From: Adineta ricciae
Lineage: Eukaryota; Rotifera; Eurotatoria; Adinetida; Adinetidae
Assembly (NCBI GenBank): GCA_905250025.1
Contig: CAJNOJ010000351.1
Span: 33,577 to 97,576 of the forward strand
DNA: 64,000 nucleotides
Direction: 5' to 3'
Shown here: one piece after another, positions 43,401-54,802 of the stretch
Layout: each line of letters starts with the position of its first letter
Position numbering within the stretch: the stretch's first letter is position 1
Made by a program: the position numbers and the translations under genes
The notes under the pieces: model-generated
Told to the model about the DNA's origin: nothing
What the model saw: the letters and a program-made list of their open reading frames with translations, nothing else
The model's database searches: none

Positions 43401-46400
43401 ATGGACATTCTCAAGATAAATCTGTTTGATGATGAAAAAGACATGTCTCTCGTCGATAAATTACTTTTCCACACGAATCTTTTTCGTTCTTTTCAAACCA
43501 CTTCTGTCACTCTCTACTCACCATCTCAGAGTGATTTTGAACAACTCATCCAGAAATATCCAAGTACATTATCATGTTCATGTTCACAAACTTCGATTCG
43601 ACATGATCGATTTCTTTCGTTTCATCCTCAATATCATCCCATATGTTCAAGTCAATTTATTAATCAAACATTCATTTCATCTATATCCAATGTTAATGTA
43701 AGTAATTACTATAACAAAGACTATCGCGTAAGTGCATCATCACATTTTCAAATTCTTGCATTACTTTGTCGGACCAGTCAACAAATGATAAGTGATTCAT
43801 TGAAGAAATTCTTCTCTCAGTATTTAAGTACAACTGAAGTGATATCCATTGAAGTGTTTGATGCTCAGATGGATTATCTTGTTGGAAAATTAAAAACAAC
43901 AAGTGTTAATGATCAACAACATACAAGTGATTTTCTTCAGTTAAATATTTTTCACAATGGAATTTCCTCAGCACTTCAAACAAATTATGTGGTGATAAAA
44001 CCAATTGAGACAGTTTTCTATTCTGGTTCAAACCGATACTTCTTTGGGAATATTAGTTGTACTTGTAATATAAATATCAAATGCATTGCACCAGCGATCA
44101 TTTATCAACATATAACAACTACATTAAAATATAATTCATCTAGTGACTCATTATCAATTGTTCCTTATATAAAAGTACTTCTGAGAATACCTGGTATCAA
44201 AGTAGGCTGCTTACCATATAATTCATTACTTCAATCAACTCTCGAATGTTTTTACAATCAATTGTGTATCAATCAAATTCAGAAACATATTTCAGCTTTT
44301 TCATTGGTTTCACCACTTTTATTATCATCACACTTCTCACAAAATACAACTGTGAACGATCTTTCTCATGATTTATTCATCGAATCATGGAATGAAAAGA
44401 GAAACTTCAGTGCATATTATGAAAGTTGTGCACCTCAGTCATGTACATATTCATATGATCGACGATTTAATCTTCTTTATGTCATTGTCACACTGATCAG
44501 TATCTTTGGTAGTTTGAAAATGATTTTGTATTTCTGTGCACCGTTCATTATCAAACTCTTTCGACGAATTCAGAAGAAGAAATGTTGTTCGACAACATCG
44601 GAAACAGATGAAACTGAGCAACATTCACAACAAAGTAAATTTTTCTATTTCTCAAACTCAATTCTCATTTTCTTCTTAAAAAGATCTTCAGGATCGCCTC
44701 ATGAGTTTAATCTCTCACATGAAAATGCAACTGATGACATTGAATTTGTTTCCAATGTTTTCCAATATCAAAGATGGACTTCATTCGACACGTCTTTATC
44801 TTGTTTGTCTTGTGATTGGAATGATCATTCTAATATTCTACACATCAATTTCAGTTCAAACTCGAATTGTCACTGTTTTTGCACCATCATTAGATGAATA
44901 TGAATATTTGTACAACGAACATTCATCAACACTGAAATGTCCCTGTTCTCATTTGTCGATGTCTTATTCGTCAATCATTGATGTAGAACCTGAATATCAT
45001 CAAGTGTGTTCAAGTGATTTCATCAAAAGTGATGTTTGGTTATTGTATTTCAGACGTCTGGGTCCTGTCCTTCGAGCTCTTGATTTTCGTGCTGTAGGAT
45101 TAAAATTATTTACAATTCTTCAGACAATGTGTCAAATGGCAAATGATATAGTGAGAAATGAATTGATTGTATTCAATGAAATGCAATTTGTGAGTGCATA
45201 TGTTATATCAAGAGATACATTTCACATCCAAATCTCAACTCTCATACAACGTTTTCAACAGCAGACCGTTAATACTTTTCTTTCGATGTTTCAACTGGTT
45301 CGTGTTTCGATTCAAAGAAATCAGTTTGTAGTTGGTGATTTTACAAACATTGTCCCACGTGAATTTATACAAAACAATGTTTTAACATCTCGTTATTTAC
45401 CAAACAGTGGCTTTGATAGCAAATGTTCATGTGGTGAAAGTAGTTCTTGTACACGTGCACAAGGTTTCTATTGTACAAATCAATGCAACTACAATCAATC
45501 GTCGCCACCAAATCAAATCATTCCTGGTCTAATGTTGAGTTGTTTACCAGTTGATTCTCTTCTTTCATCTTCACTTCAATGCTTTTATAATTCAACTTGT
45601 CTTCAAATGATTTTACAATGGCGTTCGTTTGGATCAAATATTAGTCTTTCAAATTCCTGTTCCATTAATGTCACTCCTCTTAATCCAATGATCAACAGTC
45701 GTTTTCGACCTGATACGAAAATGGAAAGTATTATTTCCGAGTTGTTTATTGAAAAATGGACAAATATAAGTAATTTCACTTCATATTATTCTCAATGTTC
45801 ACCAAAGGAATGTACTTATACATATGAACAACGTTTCAATCGAGCTTTTATCATTGCCACAATATTTGGTATTGTCGGTGGTCTCTCTACTGCTCTAGAA
45901 ATTTTGATTCCATTATTTGTAATTTTACTTCGACGAATATATTCTCACTGTTTTCAACGTTCACTTCAAATTGCACGAGAATCGACAACTAAAACAGGTG
46001 AGAACTTATAGATGAATTTGGAAAATGTCTGAAATAGTTTTTATTTTAGTTGTTCATGAAAAGTGTTGGCGTCTTATGAATTATTTTCATACATTAAATT
46101 TATATAAGAAGACTCGTGATCAACATTCCGAAGATCAGTTGGAACAACGTTCTCGAATAGCCACTCGTGTTTATCTTCTACTCTTTCTCATTTCTCTCTT
46201 GACTATTATCATCTTCATTACTTTCACTTCACAAATCAATTCTATCACAGTATCATTTCCATCACAAGATCAATTTCATCATCTTCAAACTCAATATTCA
46301 TCAACACTTTCATGTCCATGTTCACAAATTCGAATTTCGTATTCGAAATTCGTGACGATTATAGTGAATGAATATCATCAAATATGTTCAAGTGATTTCA

Positions 46401-47383
46401 TTTCAACTGATTTCATCACGATGCTTTGGAGTTCGAGAGTATTAAAATATTACATTGTAACTACGGATGGTAAAATCTTAAGTACACAATTTCGTCTTTT
46501 ATCAGCATTGTGTTTACTTGCAAAAGATATGATTGAACAACAACTACAGAATTTATATTCTCACGAATTGATCACTCTCGAGACATTGTCACAGACATCA
46601 TTCGACGAGCAAATTGAGTCGATTATTGACACTTTCATTGTTCAATCACTAACGAGTTTTCGAAGAACACATCAATTTGTCATTGATATGCTTCATGGAA
46701 ACCAACTACAGAACATATTTTTGACCAATTGGGATTTAGGAAGTCCAACAGCAGATAATTCGTACCGAATAGGAGGAAATCCGACAGTAGTCAATGAAAG
46801 CGGAGTGTTGTGTTCATGTGATTCTCAATCAACATGTGCACGAACTCGTTTAATCAATGTATCAAAGCAACGAATATTCTCGGGTTTGTGTGTTCTTCAT
46901 TGTCGATTTGTTGCACCATTCATATTTTGTTATTTAGGTCTTGTTATTGGTTGTTTGCCTGTTTTTGGTCTTCGATTATCAACACTTGAATGTCTTCATC
47001 ATCAGCAATGCTTAACGAACTTATCTTATTTTTTCAACAGTTCCTACCATCCATCTCCGTTGAATAGTTCAATCAAAAGTCGCTTCACCCCGATCTCTTC
47101 AACAACTATTGGTACAATGATTGATGAATTATTCATTGAATCTTGGCAAAACACAACAAATTATTCGAATTATTATTCGACATGTTCACCATCGATGTGT
47201 CGATATTCTTATGTGACAAGAAATAGTGTTGTTTATATGTTAACAATTTTTCTTGGTTTATACGGTGGATTAACAGAAGGATTGAAAATAATTGTTTGGT
47301 ACAGTTTATGGTTGCTTTGGAAAATTCGTGAATGGATACGAAAACGTCGAAGTGTTGTCACACCTATAAATGACACTTGTTGA
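43401..47383 (+). CDS. E-type three-module membrane protein (tandem two-helix Cys-rich units)
   Basis: Three open frames are joined in frame by phase-1 introns: 43401-44634, intron 49 nt, 44684-45997, intron 52 nt, 46050 onwards. A further 54-nt intron (46884-46937; TCG G|GTTTGT…ATTTAG|GT) restores the conserved GLVIGC sequence. The spliced product is about 1275 residues. Each module has an N-terminal helix (lost in module 1), an ectodomain with TLSCSC/TLKCPC/TLSCPC, HP/HQ.CSS.FI, a CxCxxxxxC cluster, GC/SCLP…L.STLEC…C and YYS.CSP..C.Y, then a second helix (IVGGLSTALEILIPLFVILL in module 2) and an Arg/Lys tail. Module 3 ends in VVTPINDTC. This would put up to six helices in one chain. Surface receptor or channel is a guess; no known family motif recognised. 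Confidence 0.75.
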
Positions 47384-48331
47384 AGCACTCGTTCAGCTTT
47401 TTCACATGCTACTTGTGTTTTCGAGGGCGCGGATAAGAGTGTGAGTGGCGTATAAGTCAAATTCACATTGACACCTAAAGACTGATTATTAACATAGAAC
47501 GGGAGGTTGTACGTCAAATTACTTCTTGTTTTCTGTAGTCGATAATCAAATGAGAAAAATCCGACCTTCACAGCAATGGATATTGTCGATATGAAGATAC
47601 TGTTGTTTGGAATCGTGATATCGACAGACACAAAAAATTTTATTACACAATAACATATGACGAATTCTACTTTTCGAAAATGTTTCTCGTCGTAACTAAA
47701 ACATTTCACAATGACTCATCTGTTTCAGGCACTTTCGGAATAGACATGACTGTTGTATAAAATGCGATGTTTTATCTTCATGGAGTCTAGAATTGGATGG
47801 GAAAGATAACTGCAAACTACAAATTTTCATTTGTTTTGGAGTTTGAAATGAAAAACAACAGAGAAGTCTTTGTCTTCTGATGACCAAAAATCATTGAATT
47901 TGACTTCGTAAGTACATTCTGAAAATTATATCTTCATTAATTCGGTCAATTTTTGGATTGTCTGTCGCTTTCTACATAGTTGTATTGTTCTCCAAACAAT
48001 CTTTAGAAAACCAAGAGGAGAAGTTATTCCACGTGCATTGCGCCATTGACAACTCTCTAGAATGATGAAACAAGTAGAACGTATAAGTAAAGTGTGAAGA
48101 GTTCAAATCCGGAAACCGGAGACATTGCAAAAAAACTTGGAAAATTCAGAATTTCCGGGACGTCTGGTAACTCTGATTCTCTCCGTGTATTTAATTGCGT
48201 TCTTTTTTTCCATATATTCCATATTAAAAGAAAATCTTGATGATTATATTTTATTTTAAATACAGAGTAAATCTTCTACTCTAAAGTTTATCCAAAATCT
48301 CTTTTACTATTAAAAGGCCTTCAACGTAATT
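47384..48331. other. Intergenic between E gene and receptor gene
   Basis: No gene I can support. A minus-strand frame (47709-47233) runs antisense into the last 150 nt of the E gene and has a partial counterpart at 54109-53837, but nearly identical duplicates make its persistence uninformative. Confidence 0.4.
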
Positions 48332-49372
48332 GTGTTCGTCAACATTTTCCTTCCGAATTTCTTCATGTCGACAAATACAGACAATCATTCTACGGTAAAT
48401 GTACGCTCACTGGCTATTTCTATGTCAGATTTTTATTCAATACTATTCTCAATATATCTTCTGTTAATTATTCCATCAATTAGTTGTTCATTATTTGCCT
48501 TGTATCATTTTCTCTACGATCGAAATCTTCGTCAAGCTCTTCACAATCACATTATCATTGTTCTTCTTATTCTAAATCTCATCTATGAATTGACAGTTAT
48601 GATTTGTATGATACATTATTTTCGAAATTTTCAAACATTTCCACCCTCAGTTACTTTTCATGTTATTTACGGATATTTTGATTGGACATTTTATATTGTT
48701 GAAAGTATTCTTTATGCTTGGGTTACAATCGAAAGACATGTTCTCATTTTTCATGATAAATTAATCGCAACAAAAACCAAACGTATTCTTATTCATTATT
48801 TTCCTCCAGTCTTTATAATTGTCTATTGCTTTGTGTATCATGGAATCGTATTTTTCTTCTGGCCATGTGCGAACAATAATAAAACCATTTCAAGTATATT
48901 CTTCACTCCTTGTGCCTTTCAAAATTCATCTCTTTTCCTATATGAAATGATCACTCATTATGTATCTCCTATCTTGATCATTGTTATATCAAGTTGTACA
49001 CTATTAGTACGAGTTATATGGCGAAAGTATCAAGTACAACGACGAATAAGTTGGAGTCGATATCGCAAAATGGCAGTTCAAGTATTAACCATTTCTTGTC
49101 TCTATGTAATATTTATATTTCCTTATATATTTATGAATTTTCTTTATATATGTGGAGTACCAGTGGACATGGAAAATGACTTTTTTCTTGTTGCACCGTA
49201 TCTTGCTTACTTTACTTTTCTACTTTTTCCAGTAGTAGCTGTTGGATCATTACCTGAATTCAGAGGAAAATTCAAGAATGTTTTACCATGTCTCGGGCAA
49301 CGTCGTGTTATTCGTCCAATAAATTTCACAACTTTTCGTACGGCAAATAATCAATTACCAACTATTCAGTAA
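48332..49372 (+). CDS. Rhodopsin-like (class A) G-protein-coupled receptor
   Basis: 346 residues with seven hydrophobic segments. The N-terminus has NHS glycosylation; helix 1 SILFSIYLLLIIPSISCSLF; helix 2 after NLRQALHNHIIIVLLILNLI; helix 3 ends in WVTIERHVLIF, where ERH stands in place of DRY; helices 4-7 follow, with VPYLAYFTFLLFPVVAVG-like end and a basic tail. The small-Cys loop FTPCAFQNSS precedes helix 5. Tryptophan in helix 6 is absent, as in many rotifer lineage-specific receptors. The start may be MFVNIF or MSTNTD 11 codons later. Ligand unknown. The intact frame is intronless; a near copy lies at 54803. Confidence 0.85.
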   Translation: MFVNIFLPNFFMSTNTDNHSTVNVRSLAISMSDFYSILFSIYLLLIIPSISCSLFALYHFLYDRNLRQALHNHIIIVLLILNLIYELTVMICMIHYFRNFQTFPPSVTFHVIYGYFDWTFYIVESILYAWVTIERHVLIFHDKLIATKTKRILIHYFPPVFIIVYCFVYHGIVFFFWPCANNNKTISSIFFTPCAFQNSSLFLYEMITHYVSPILIIVISSCTLLVRVIWRKYQVQRRISWSRYRKMAVQVLTISCLYVIFIFPYIFMNFLYICGVPVDMENDFFLVAPYLAYFTFLLFPVVAVGSLPEFRGKFKNVLPCLGQRRVIRPINFTTFRTANNQLPTIQ

Positions 49373-49853
49373 AAGTATCATAATTTAATGTTTTTTGTCG
49401 AAGAACTTTGTACCTGACGAAAGTTAATTATAAATAGGACTTGCCTTTGTCTTTTCCGTTCGTTTGCTCATGATTTGTTTGATCTATTAAATTCTGAAGA
49501 TGTTTTCTTAATACAATAGTACTGCTTTTACCTGACTTTGCCATTCGTAGTCTGTCATAAAAGGATAAAATTATCAGAGAATTATGAACTCTCTCTTGAC
49601 GATGAATTTTACTGATGAAAATTGAAGAGAGTTGATCCTTAGAAAAGATCACGAGCAAGAGTCAATTCAATTTCAGATCTTGTCTAAAATATTTCTTTCA
49701 AACTTTTACTACGAAGCAAACTATGAATATCTTTACAGAATTAAAGACATTTTTTTCTTAAAGAGACAAAGACAAAGGTCATTATAGTGTAGTGTAGGAA
49801 TATTGTGGGTACTCATATAGTTTTATAACAAATGTGATATACTACAAAATATA
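49373..49853. other. Intergenic, no gene seen
   Basis: AT-rich 3' flank of the receptor. Short minus-strand frame at 49428-49658 has no support. Confidence 0.4.
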
Positions 49854-49879
49854 GTGTTTTCTAGTTGTGCGAAAATGAA

Positions 49880-50140
49880 AAGTACGATGAACAAAAGATG
49901 TTCTCATCCAGCTTGTAGAGCTACGAGAGTGAAACAATATTATGTATTCATTTGGAATCTTCAAATTGCACCAAATCAAACATTTATATATAGCATTGGA
50001 GAAAATACTTCGAAAAACAAGATCATTTTCAAGGTCGTCTTTATTCGTAGATTTGATTTTCTTAAGGGTTAATTCATTTATTCATGTTGGGATAAGACAA
50101 AAACTTCCTCTCAAGTAATTTCACATTGATCTGCGTCAAT
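49880..50140 (+). pseudogene. KCNMB-like relic
   Basis: VFIWNLQIAPNQTFIYSIGE matches PIWNIQIGQNQTLLYNIRGN of the gene at 34817. A one-base shift follows, then KQDHFQ, a shortened intron (GTCGTC…TTCTTAAG) at the same position, and FIYSCWDKTKTSSQVISH matching VYSCWYNTKNLSEV. A TAA occurs at the exon junction, the first helix exon is scrambled and the second helix is missing. Dead copy that kept the ancestral intron site. Confidence 0.65.
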
Positions 50141-50147
50141 TTTTTTA

Positions 50148-51104
50148 TTAAAATATTAATCGAAATAAAAATATGAAACTCAATAAATTCAATGATCGAG
50201 TTAAAATAGTCGAACCATTCGTCGATGAATTTCGGTTTTGATTTAAAAATTTTCTCAGAACTAAATTGAACATTTGTGAATCTTGTAGAAATGCAAAATG
50301 ACTTGTTCGAGGTAAAGTTAATTGACCTGATTGAGGAAGCCATTTGAAAATAGTCTCTGTTTGTTCTCGAGGAATAACTTCATCTCGATCACCACTTACG
50401 ATCCAAATTAATAAATCAGATGGAATTTTCTCCAAGTCAACTTTTGTCCAATTTGGACTTTGATGCCACATTGTTAATAATTTGTCAAATAAAATCTCAT
50501 ATTCTTCATTTGAATGAGATTTTTTATATTCCACTTCTACTCTTTGAAGATAAGTGAGAAAAAGTGGTGGAATCGATTGATTATCTTCACCTGCTTTATA
50601 ATTTGCACCAAATATAAATAATGAAAATAATCGATGTGAATAATTCATTCCTAAATGAAGACCAACATTTGCTCCATCACTCCATCCAATAACATGAACT
50701 TTATCGAGATGAAGATGATCCAGTAAAGCAATCACATCTGATGTCATCAATTCATAGGAAATACTCTCTGATGATGATGATAATGATGAACTTCTGCCAT
50801 GTCCACGTGAATCCATTACAATACATTGAAAATCAATTTGTAATTCTTGAATTTGTAATGACCAATAGTCACTATTTGCTAATCCACCATGAAGAAAAAG
50901 AACTGGAGAATGGGTTGACTGGCCATAGATGTTGTACCAAAGACGATGATTAGTTAATTGAAGAAAATGACCTTGATTGGGATGTGGAAGAGATGGAGTC
51001 GAAGGAAGATTTAACCATGGAGATTCCGAATTGTTCATATTTTGATTTTGAGTGCGAATAAACTGTACTGAATAAAATATTGTTGAGAAAAAGAGAAGAA
51101 TCAT
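50148..51104 (-). CDS. Secreted or membrane-anchored alpha/beta hydrolase
   Basis: 318 residues, intronless. Hydrophobic N-terminus (ILLFFSTIFYSVQFI) as signal or anchor; a second hydrophobic stretch at the C-terminus (LNLLSFIFLFRLIF) might be a tail anchor or GPI signal. Alpha/beta-hydrolase fold: FLHGG oxyanion motif (70-74), DSRGHGRS (98-105), nucleophile elbow GWSDG with Ser142, acid in SGDRDEVIP (Asp241 most likely), His269 in TSHFAF. The family contains esterases, epoxide and lactone hydrolases; the substrate cannot be told. The fold and catalytic triad are complete. Confidence 0.88.
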   Translation of the reverse strand: MILLFFSTIFYSVQFIRTQNQNMNNSESPWLNLPSTPSLPHPNQGHFLQLTNHRLWYNIYGQSTHSPVLFLHGGLANSDYWSLQIQELQIDFQCIVMDSRGHGRSSSLSSSSESISYELMTSDVIALLDHLHLDKVHVIGWSDGANVGLHLGMNYSHRLFSLFIFGANYKAGEDNQSIPPLFLTYLQRVEVEYKKSHSNEEYEILFDKLLTMWHQSPNWTKVDLEKIPSDLLIWIVSGDRDEVIPREQTETIFKWLPQSGQLTLPRTSHFAFLQDSQMFNLVLRKFLNQNRNSSTNGSTILTRSLNLLSFIFLFRLIF

Positions 51105-51994
51105 TTATTTTTTGTAATAGAGATTTTTGTTATCGATGAGAAAAAATATCACCTTGTTTTTTTTATAACTTTTATCTTTATTGATATTGGAGACGGATAA
51201 AAATAAAAAAAGAGAAAAAGTACGATTTCTTGTTCTTCTCTCTTCTGATATAATCCAAATGGATATCAAAAGAAAAGAAACATTTCTTCTTATAAAGCTA
51301 AAAAGGGAAATATCATCAACATATCTATTTTTGGATATACAGATCAAATATTTTTTCTCCTTTCTACGCTCGTATATCAATCATAGAGAAAACAGTTATC
51401 TTTAAGGAATTGTTCGTAAGCAACTGCACTACTTTCTATAATTCTTCCTTTTTTTTTGATACTTTCAATTCAAACGAAAGATTTTAAAATAAAAGATTCA
51501 TTGGTTGATTTGTTCTCATTCCTGAAAGGACGCGAGTACAGAAGATTCAATATTTTAAATTCAACAAATCAATCAGTTCCCCGTCTTCTCCATCTAAAAT
51601 AAAAAGATAAATACTTTGGACGCCAAATCCGAATGAGACTTATTTTATATATTGGGATAACTAAATGCTGGAATGTGCGACTAAGTACTTCCCTCATTTT
51701 CCTATTTCTGGCGCTTTACTCATCTTACCCTTTAGACATGCGCTTACTAAACGATAAAAATTAAATTTCTCGTGAATTCCTCTTGTCGCTCTATCACTTA
51801 GAAAGAATACATTGACTCTATGACAAAATGAAAGAAATCGAATGTTATTTATACCAATATGATTCTGACTATTGAAAATTTGTCTCCGATGACTCTGCTG
51901 ACATTTTTACATGTCAATTTAAAAAAAGAAACACTGACATTCTTTTTTTTCTCGAATTTCCGTAAGTATTTTTCGATAAGATTACACATTTTTA
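51105..51994. other. Intergenic between hydrolase and PCIF1-like gene
   Basis: Low-complexity AT/GAAA-rich; overlapping frames on both strands around 51105-51405 reflect composition only. It is 0.9 kb here, whereas the equivalent interval in the second copy is 2.75 kb and unrelated for most of its length. Confidence 0.5.
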
Positions 51995-52300
51995 TCAATC
52001 AGTCAAGTCATATTTGATTTTCTTCGTTCCATTTTTGTTCATTGGATTCTCATTATCTTCTATTTCTTCACTTTCGTTTCTTCTTTTTTTCGTTGTTGAT
52101 TGTCGAAATTGTTCTTTTTCATTTTCCATTTCCGTCGAAAGAGTGATGAGACAAGTGTCTGTTGGATAAATAATTCGATCTTTTTCATTTCTTGCCATGT
52201 AATCGATGAAAGGTAATTTATCTTTTGGATAATCTACAAATTCTTTCATCCATCGACTGACTTTCAATGCATCAAGAGCTTTGAAATTCGTCCAACGTCC
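51995..52300 (-). CDS. PCIF1-like methyltransferase, C-terminal 101 codons only
   Basis: From GRWTNFKALDALKVSRW to the stop, nearly identical to the end of the complete gene at 58481. Small differences include TTKKRR against TTTKKRR and MNKNGT against MNTNGT. The catalytic part is lost at the N. Confidence 0.8.
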   Translation of the reverse strand, partial: GRWTNFKALDALKVSRWMKEFVDYPKDKLPFIDYMARNEKDRIIYPTDTCLITLSTEMENEKEQFRQSTTKKRRNESEEIEDNENPMNKNGTKKIKYDLTD

Positions 52301-52301
52301 N
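52301..52301. other. Single N joining PCIF1-like end to E gene
   Basis: Left: minus-strand PCIF1-like gene. Right: helix 2 of E module 2, 6.4 kb back along the preceding block. Confidence 0.9.
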
Positions 52302-53831
52302 TTATCATTGCCACAATATTTGGTATTGTCGGTGGTCTCTCTACTGCTCTACAAATTTTGATTCCATTATTTGTAATTTTACTTCGACGAATATATTCTC
52401 ATTGTTTTCAATGTTCACTTCAAATTGCACGAGAATCGAGAAGTAAAGCATGTGAGAACTTATAGATGAATTTAGAAAATGTTTGAAATAGTTTTTATTT
52501 TAGTTGTTCATGAAAAGTGTTGGCATCTTATGAATTATTTTCGTACATTAAATTTGTATAAGAAGACTGGTGATCAACATTCTGAAGATCAGTTAGAACA
52601 ACGTTCTCGAATAGCCACTCGTGTTTATCTTCTACTCTTTCTCATTTCTCTTCTGATTGTTATCATCTTCACCACTTTCACCTCTCATATTAACTTTATC
52701 ACAGTATCATTACAAGATCAATTTCATCGCCTTCAAACTCAATATTCATCAACACTTTCATGTCCATGTTCACAAATTCGAATTTCGTATTCGAAATTCG
52801 TGACGATTGAAGTGAATGAATATCATCAAATATGTTCAAGTGATTTCATTTCAACTGATTTCATCACGATGCTTTGGAGTTCGAGATTATTAAAATATTA
52901 CATTATAACTACGGATGGTAAAATCTTAAGTACACAATTTCGTCTTTTATCCGCATTGTGTTTACTTGCAAAAGATATGATTGAACAACAACTACAGAAT
53001 TTATATTCTCAAGAATTGATCACTTTTGAAACTTTGTCAAAAACATCATTTGAAGAGCAAGTTGAGTCGATTATTGACACTTTCATTGTTCAATCACTAA
53101 CGAGTTTTCGAAGAACACATCAATTTATCATTGACATGCTTCAAGGAAATCAACTACAGAACATATTTTTGACCAATTGGGATTTAGGAAGTCCAACAGT
53201 AGATAATTCGTATCGAATAGGAGGAAATCCGATAGTAGTCAATGAAAGTGGAGTGTTGTGTTCATGTGATACTCAATCAACATGTACACGATCTCGTTTA
53301 ATCAATGTATCAAAACAACGAATATTCTCGGGTTTGTGTGTTCCTCATTGTTGATTTGTTGCATCGTTCATATTTTGTTATTTAGGTCTTGTTATTGGTT
53401 GTTTACCTACTTTTGGTCTTCGATTATCAACACTTGAATGCTTTTATCAACAAACATGTTTAACGAGCTTATCTTATTTTTTCAACAGTTCCTACCTTCC
53501 CTCTCCGTTGAATAGTTCAATCAAAAGTCGTTTTACCCCGATTTCTTCAATAACTATTGGTACAATGATTGATGAATTATTCATTGAATCTTGGCAACAT
53601 GCAAAAAATTATTCGAACTATTATTCGATATGTTCACCATCGATGTGTCGATATTCTTATGTGGCAAGAAACAGTGTTGTTTATTTGTTAACAACTTTTC
53701 TTGGTTTATATGGTGGATTAACAGAAGGATTGAAAATTATTGTTTGGCATAGTTTATCGTTGTTTTGGAAAGTTCGTGAATGGATACGAAAACATCGAAG
53801 TGTTGTCAGACCTATAAATGATACTTGTTGA
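52302..53831 (+). CDS. E-type multi-module membrane protein, copy 2 (5' cut)
   Basis: Contains helix 2 and tail of module 2 (52302-52451), a 52-nt phase-1 intron, then the complete module 3 (52504-53331 and 53386-53831) with a 54-nt intron between. In the unspliced frame a TGA occurs at 53353-53355, but it is inside that intron, so the gene can be functional. The spliced sequence restores RIFSGLVIGCLPTF. Helix 1 LLLFLISLLIVIIFTTFTSH; helix 2 and tail end in VVRPINDTC. Conserved Cys as in the first copy; CFYQQTCL is kept here where the first copy has CLHHQQCL. Confidence 0.75.
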
Positions 53832-54802
53832 AGGACTCATTCAGCTTTTTCACGCGTTACTTGTGTTTTCGAGGGCGTGAATAAGAGTATGAGTGGCATA
53901 TAAGTCAAATTCACATTGACACCTAAAGACTGATTATTAACATAGAACGAGAGATTGTACGTCAAATTACTTCTTGTTTTCTGTAGTCGATAATCAAATG
54001 AGAAAAACCCGACCTTCACAGCAATGGATATTGTTGATATGAAGATACTGTTGTTTGGATCCATCGTAGATTTATGAATTGTTTTGAATCGTGATATCGA
54101 CAGACACAAAAAATTTTATTACACAATAAGATATGACGAATTGTACTTTTCGAAAATGTTTCTCGTCGTAACTAAAACATTTCACAATGACTCATCTCTT
54201 TTAGATACTTTCGAAATAGACATGACTGTTGTATAAAATGCGATGTTTTATCTTCATGGAGTCTGGAATTGGATAGGAAAGATAATTGCAAACTACAAAT
54301 TTTCATTTATTTTACAGTTTGAAATAAGACAACAGAAAAATCTTTGTCTTCTAATGACCAAAAATCATTGAGTTTGACTTCTTAAGTACATTCTGAAAAT
54401 TAGATCTTCATTAGTCCGATCAATTTTTGGATTGTCTATTGCTTTCTACATAATTGTATTGTTCTCCAAATAATCTTTAGAAAACCAAGAGGAAAAGTTA
54501 TTTCACCTGCATGGCACCATTAACAAATCTCTAGAATGATGAAACAAGTAGAACTTATAAGTAAAGTGCGAAGTGTTCAAATCCGGAAACCGGAAACATT
54601 GCAAAAAAAATTTGGAAAATTCAGAATTTCCGGGACGTCTGGTAACTCTGATTCTCTCCGTATATTTAATTGCGTTTCTTTTTTTTCATATATTCCATAT
54701 TAAAAGAAAATCATGATGATTATATTTTAAATACAGAATAAATCCTCTACTCTTAAGTTTATCCAAAATCTCTTTTACTATTAAAAGATCTTCAACATAA
54801 TT
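53832..54802. other. Intergenic, duplicate of 47384-48331
   Basis: High-identity copy of the first E-gene/receptor interval. No gene supported. Confidence 0.5.

Noticed and set aside
47233..47709. Minus-strand 158-codon frame, partial copy at 53837-54109
   Set aside because: It runs antisense into the E gene; the copies are recent duplicates, so shared openness is weak evidence, and the second copy is shorter with a different start. Transcript data could revive it.
51105..51405. Lys/Glu/Ile-rich frames on both strands
   Set aside because: Low-complexity GAAA/TTTC composition only.
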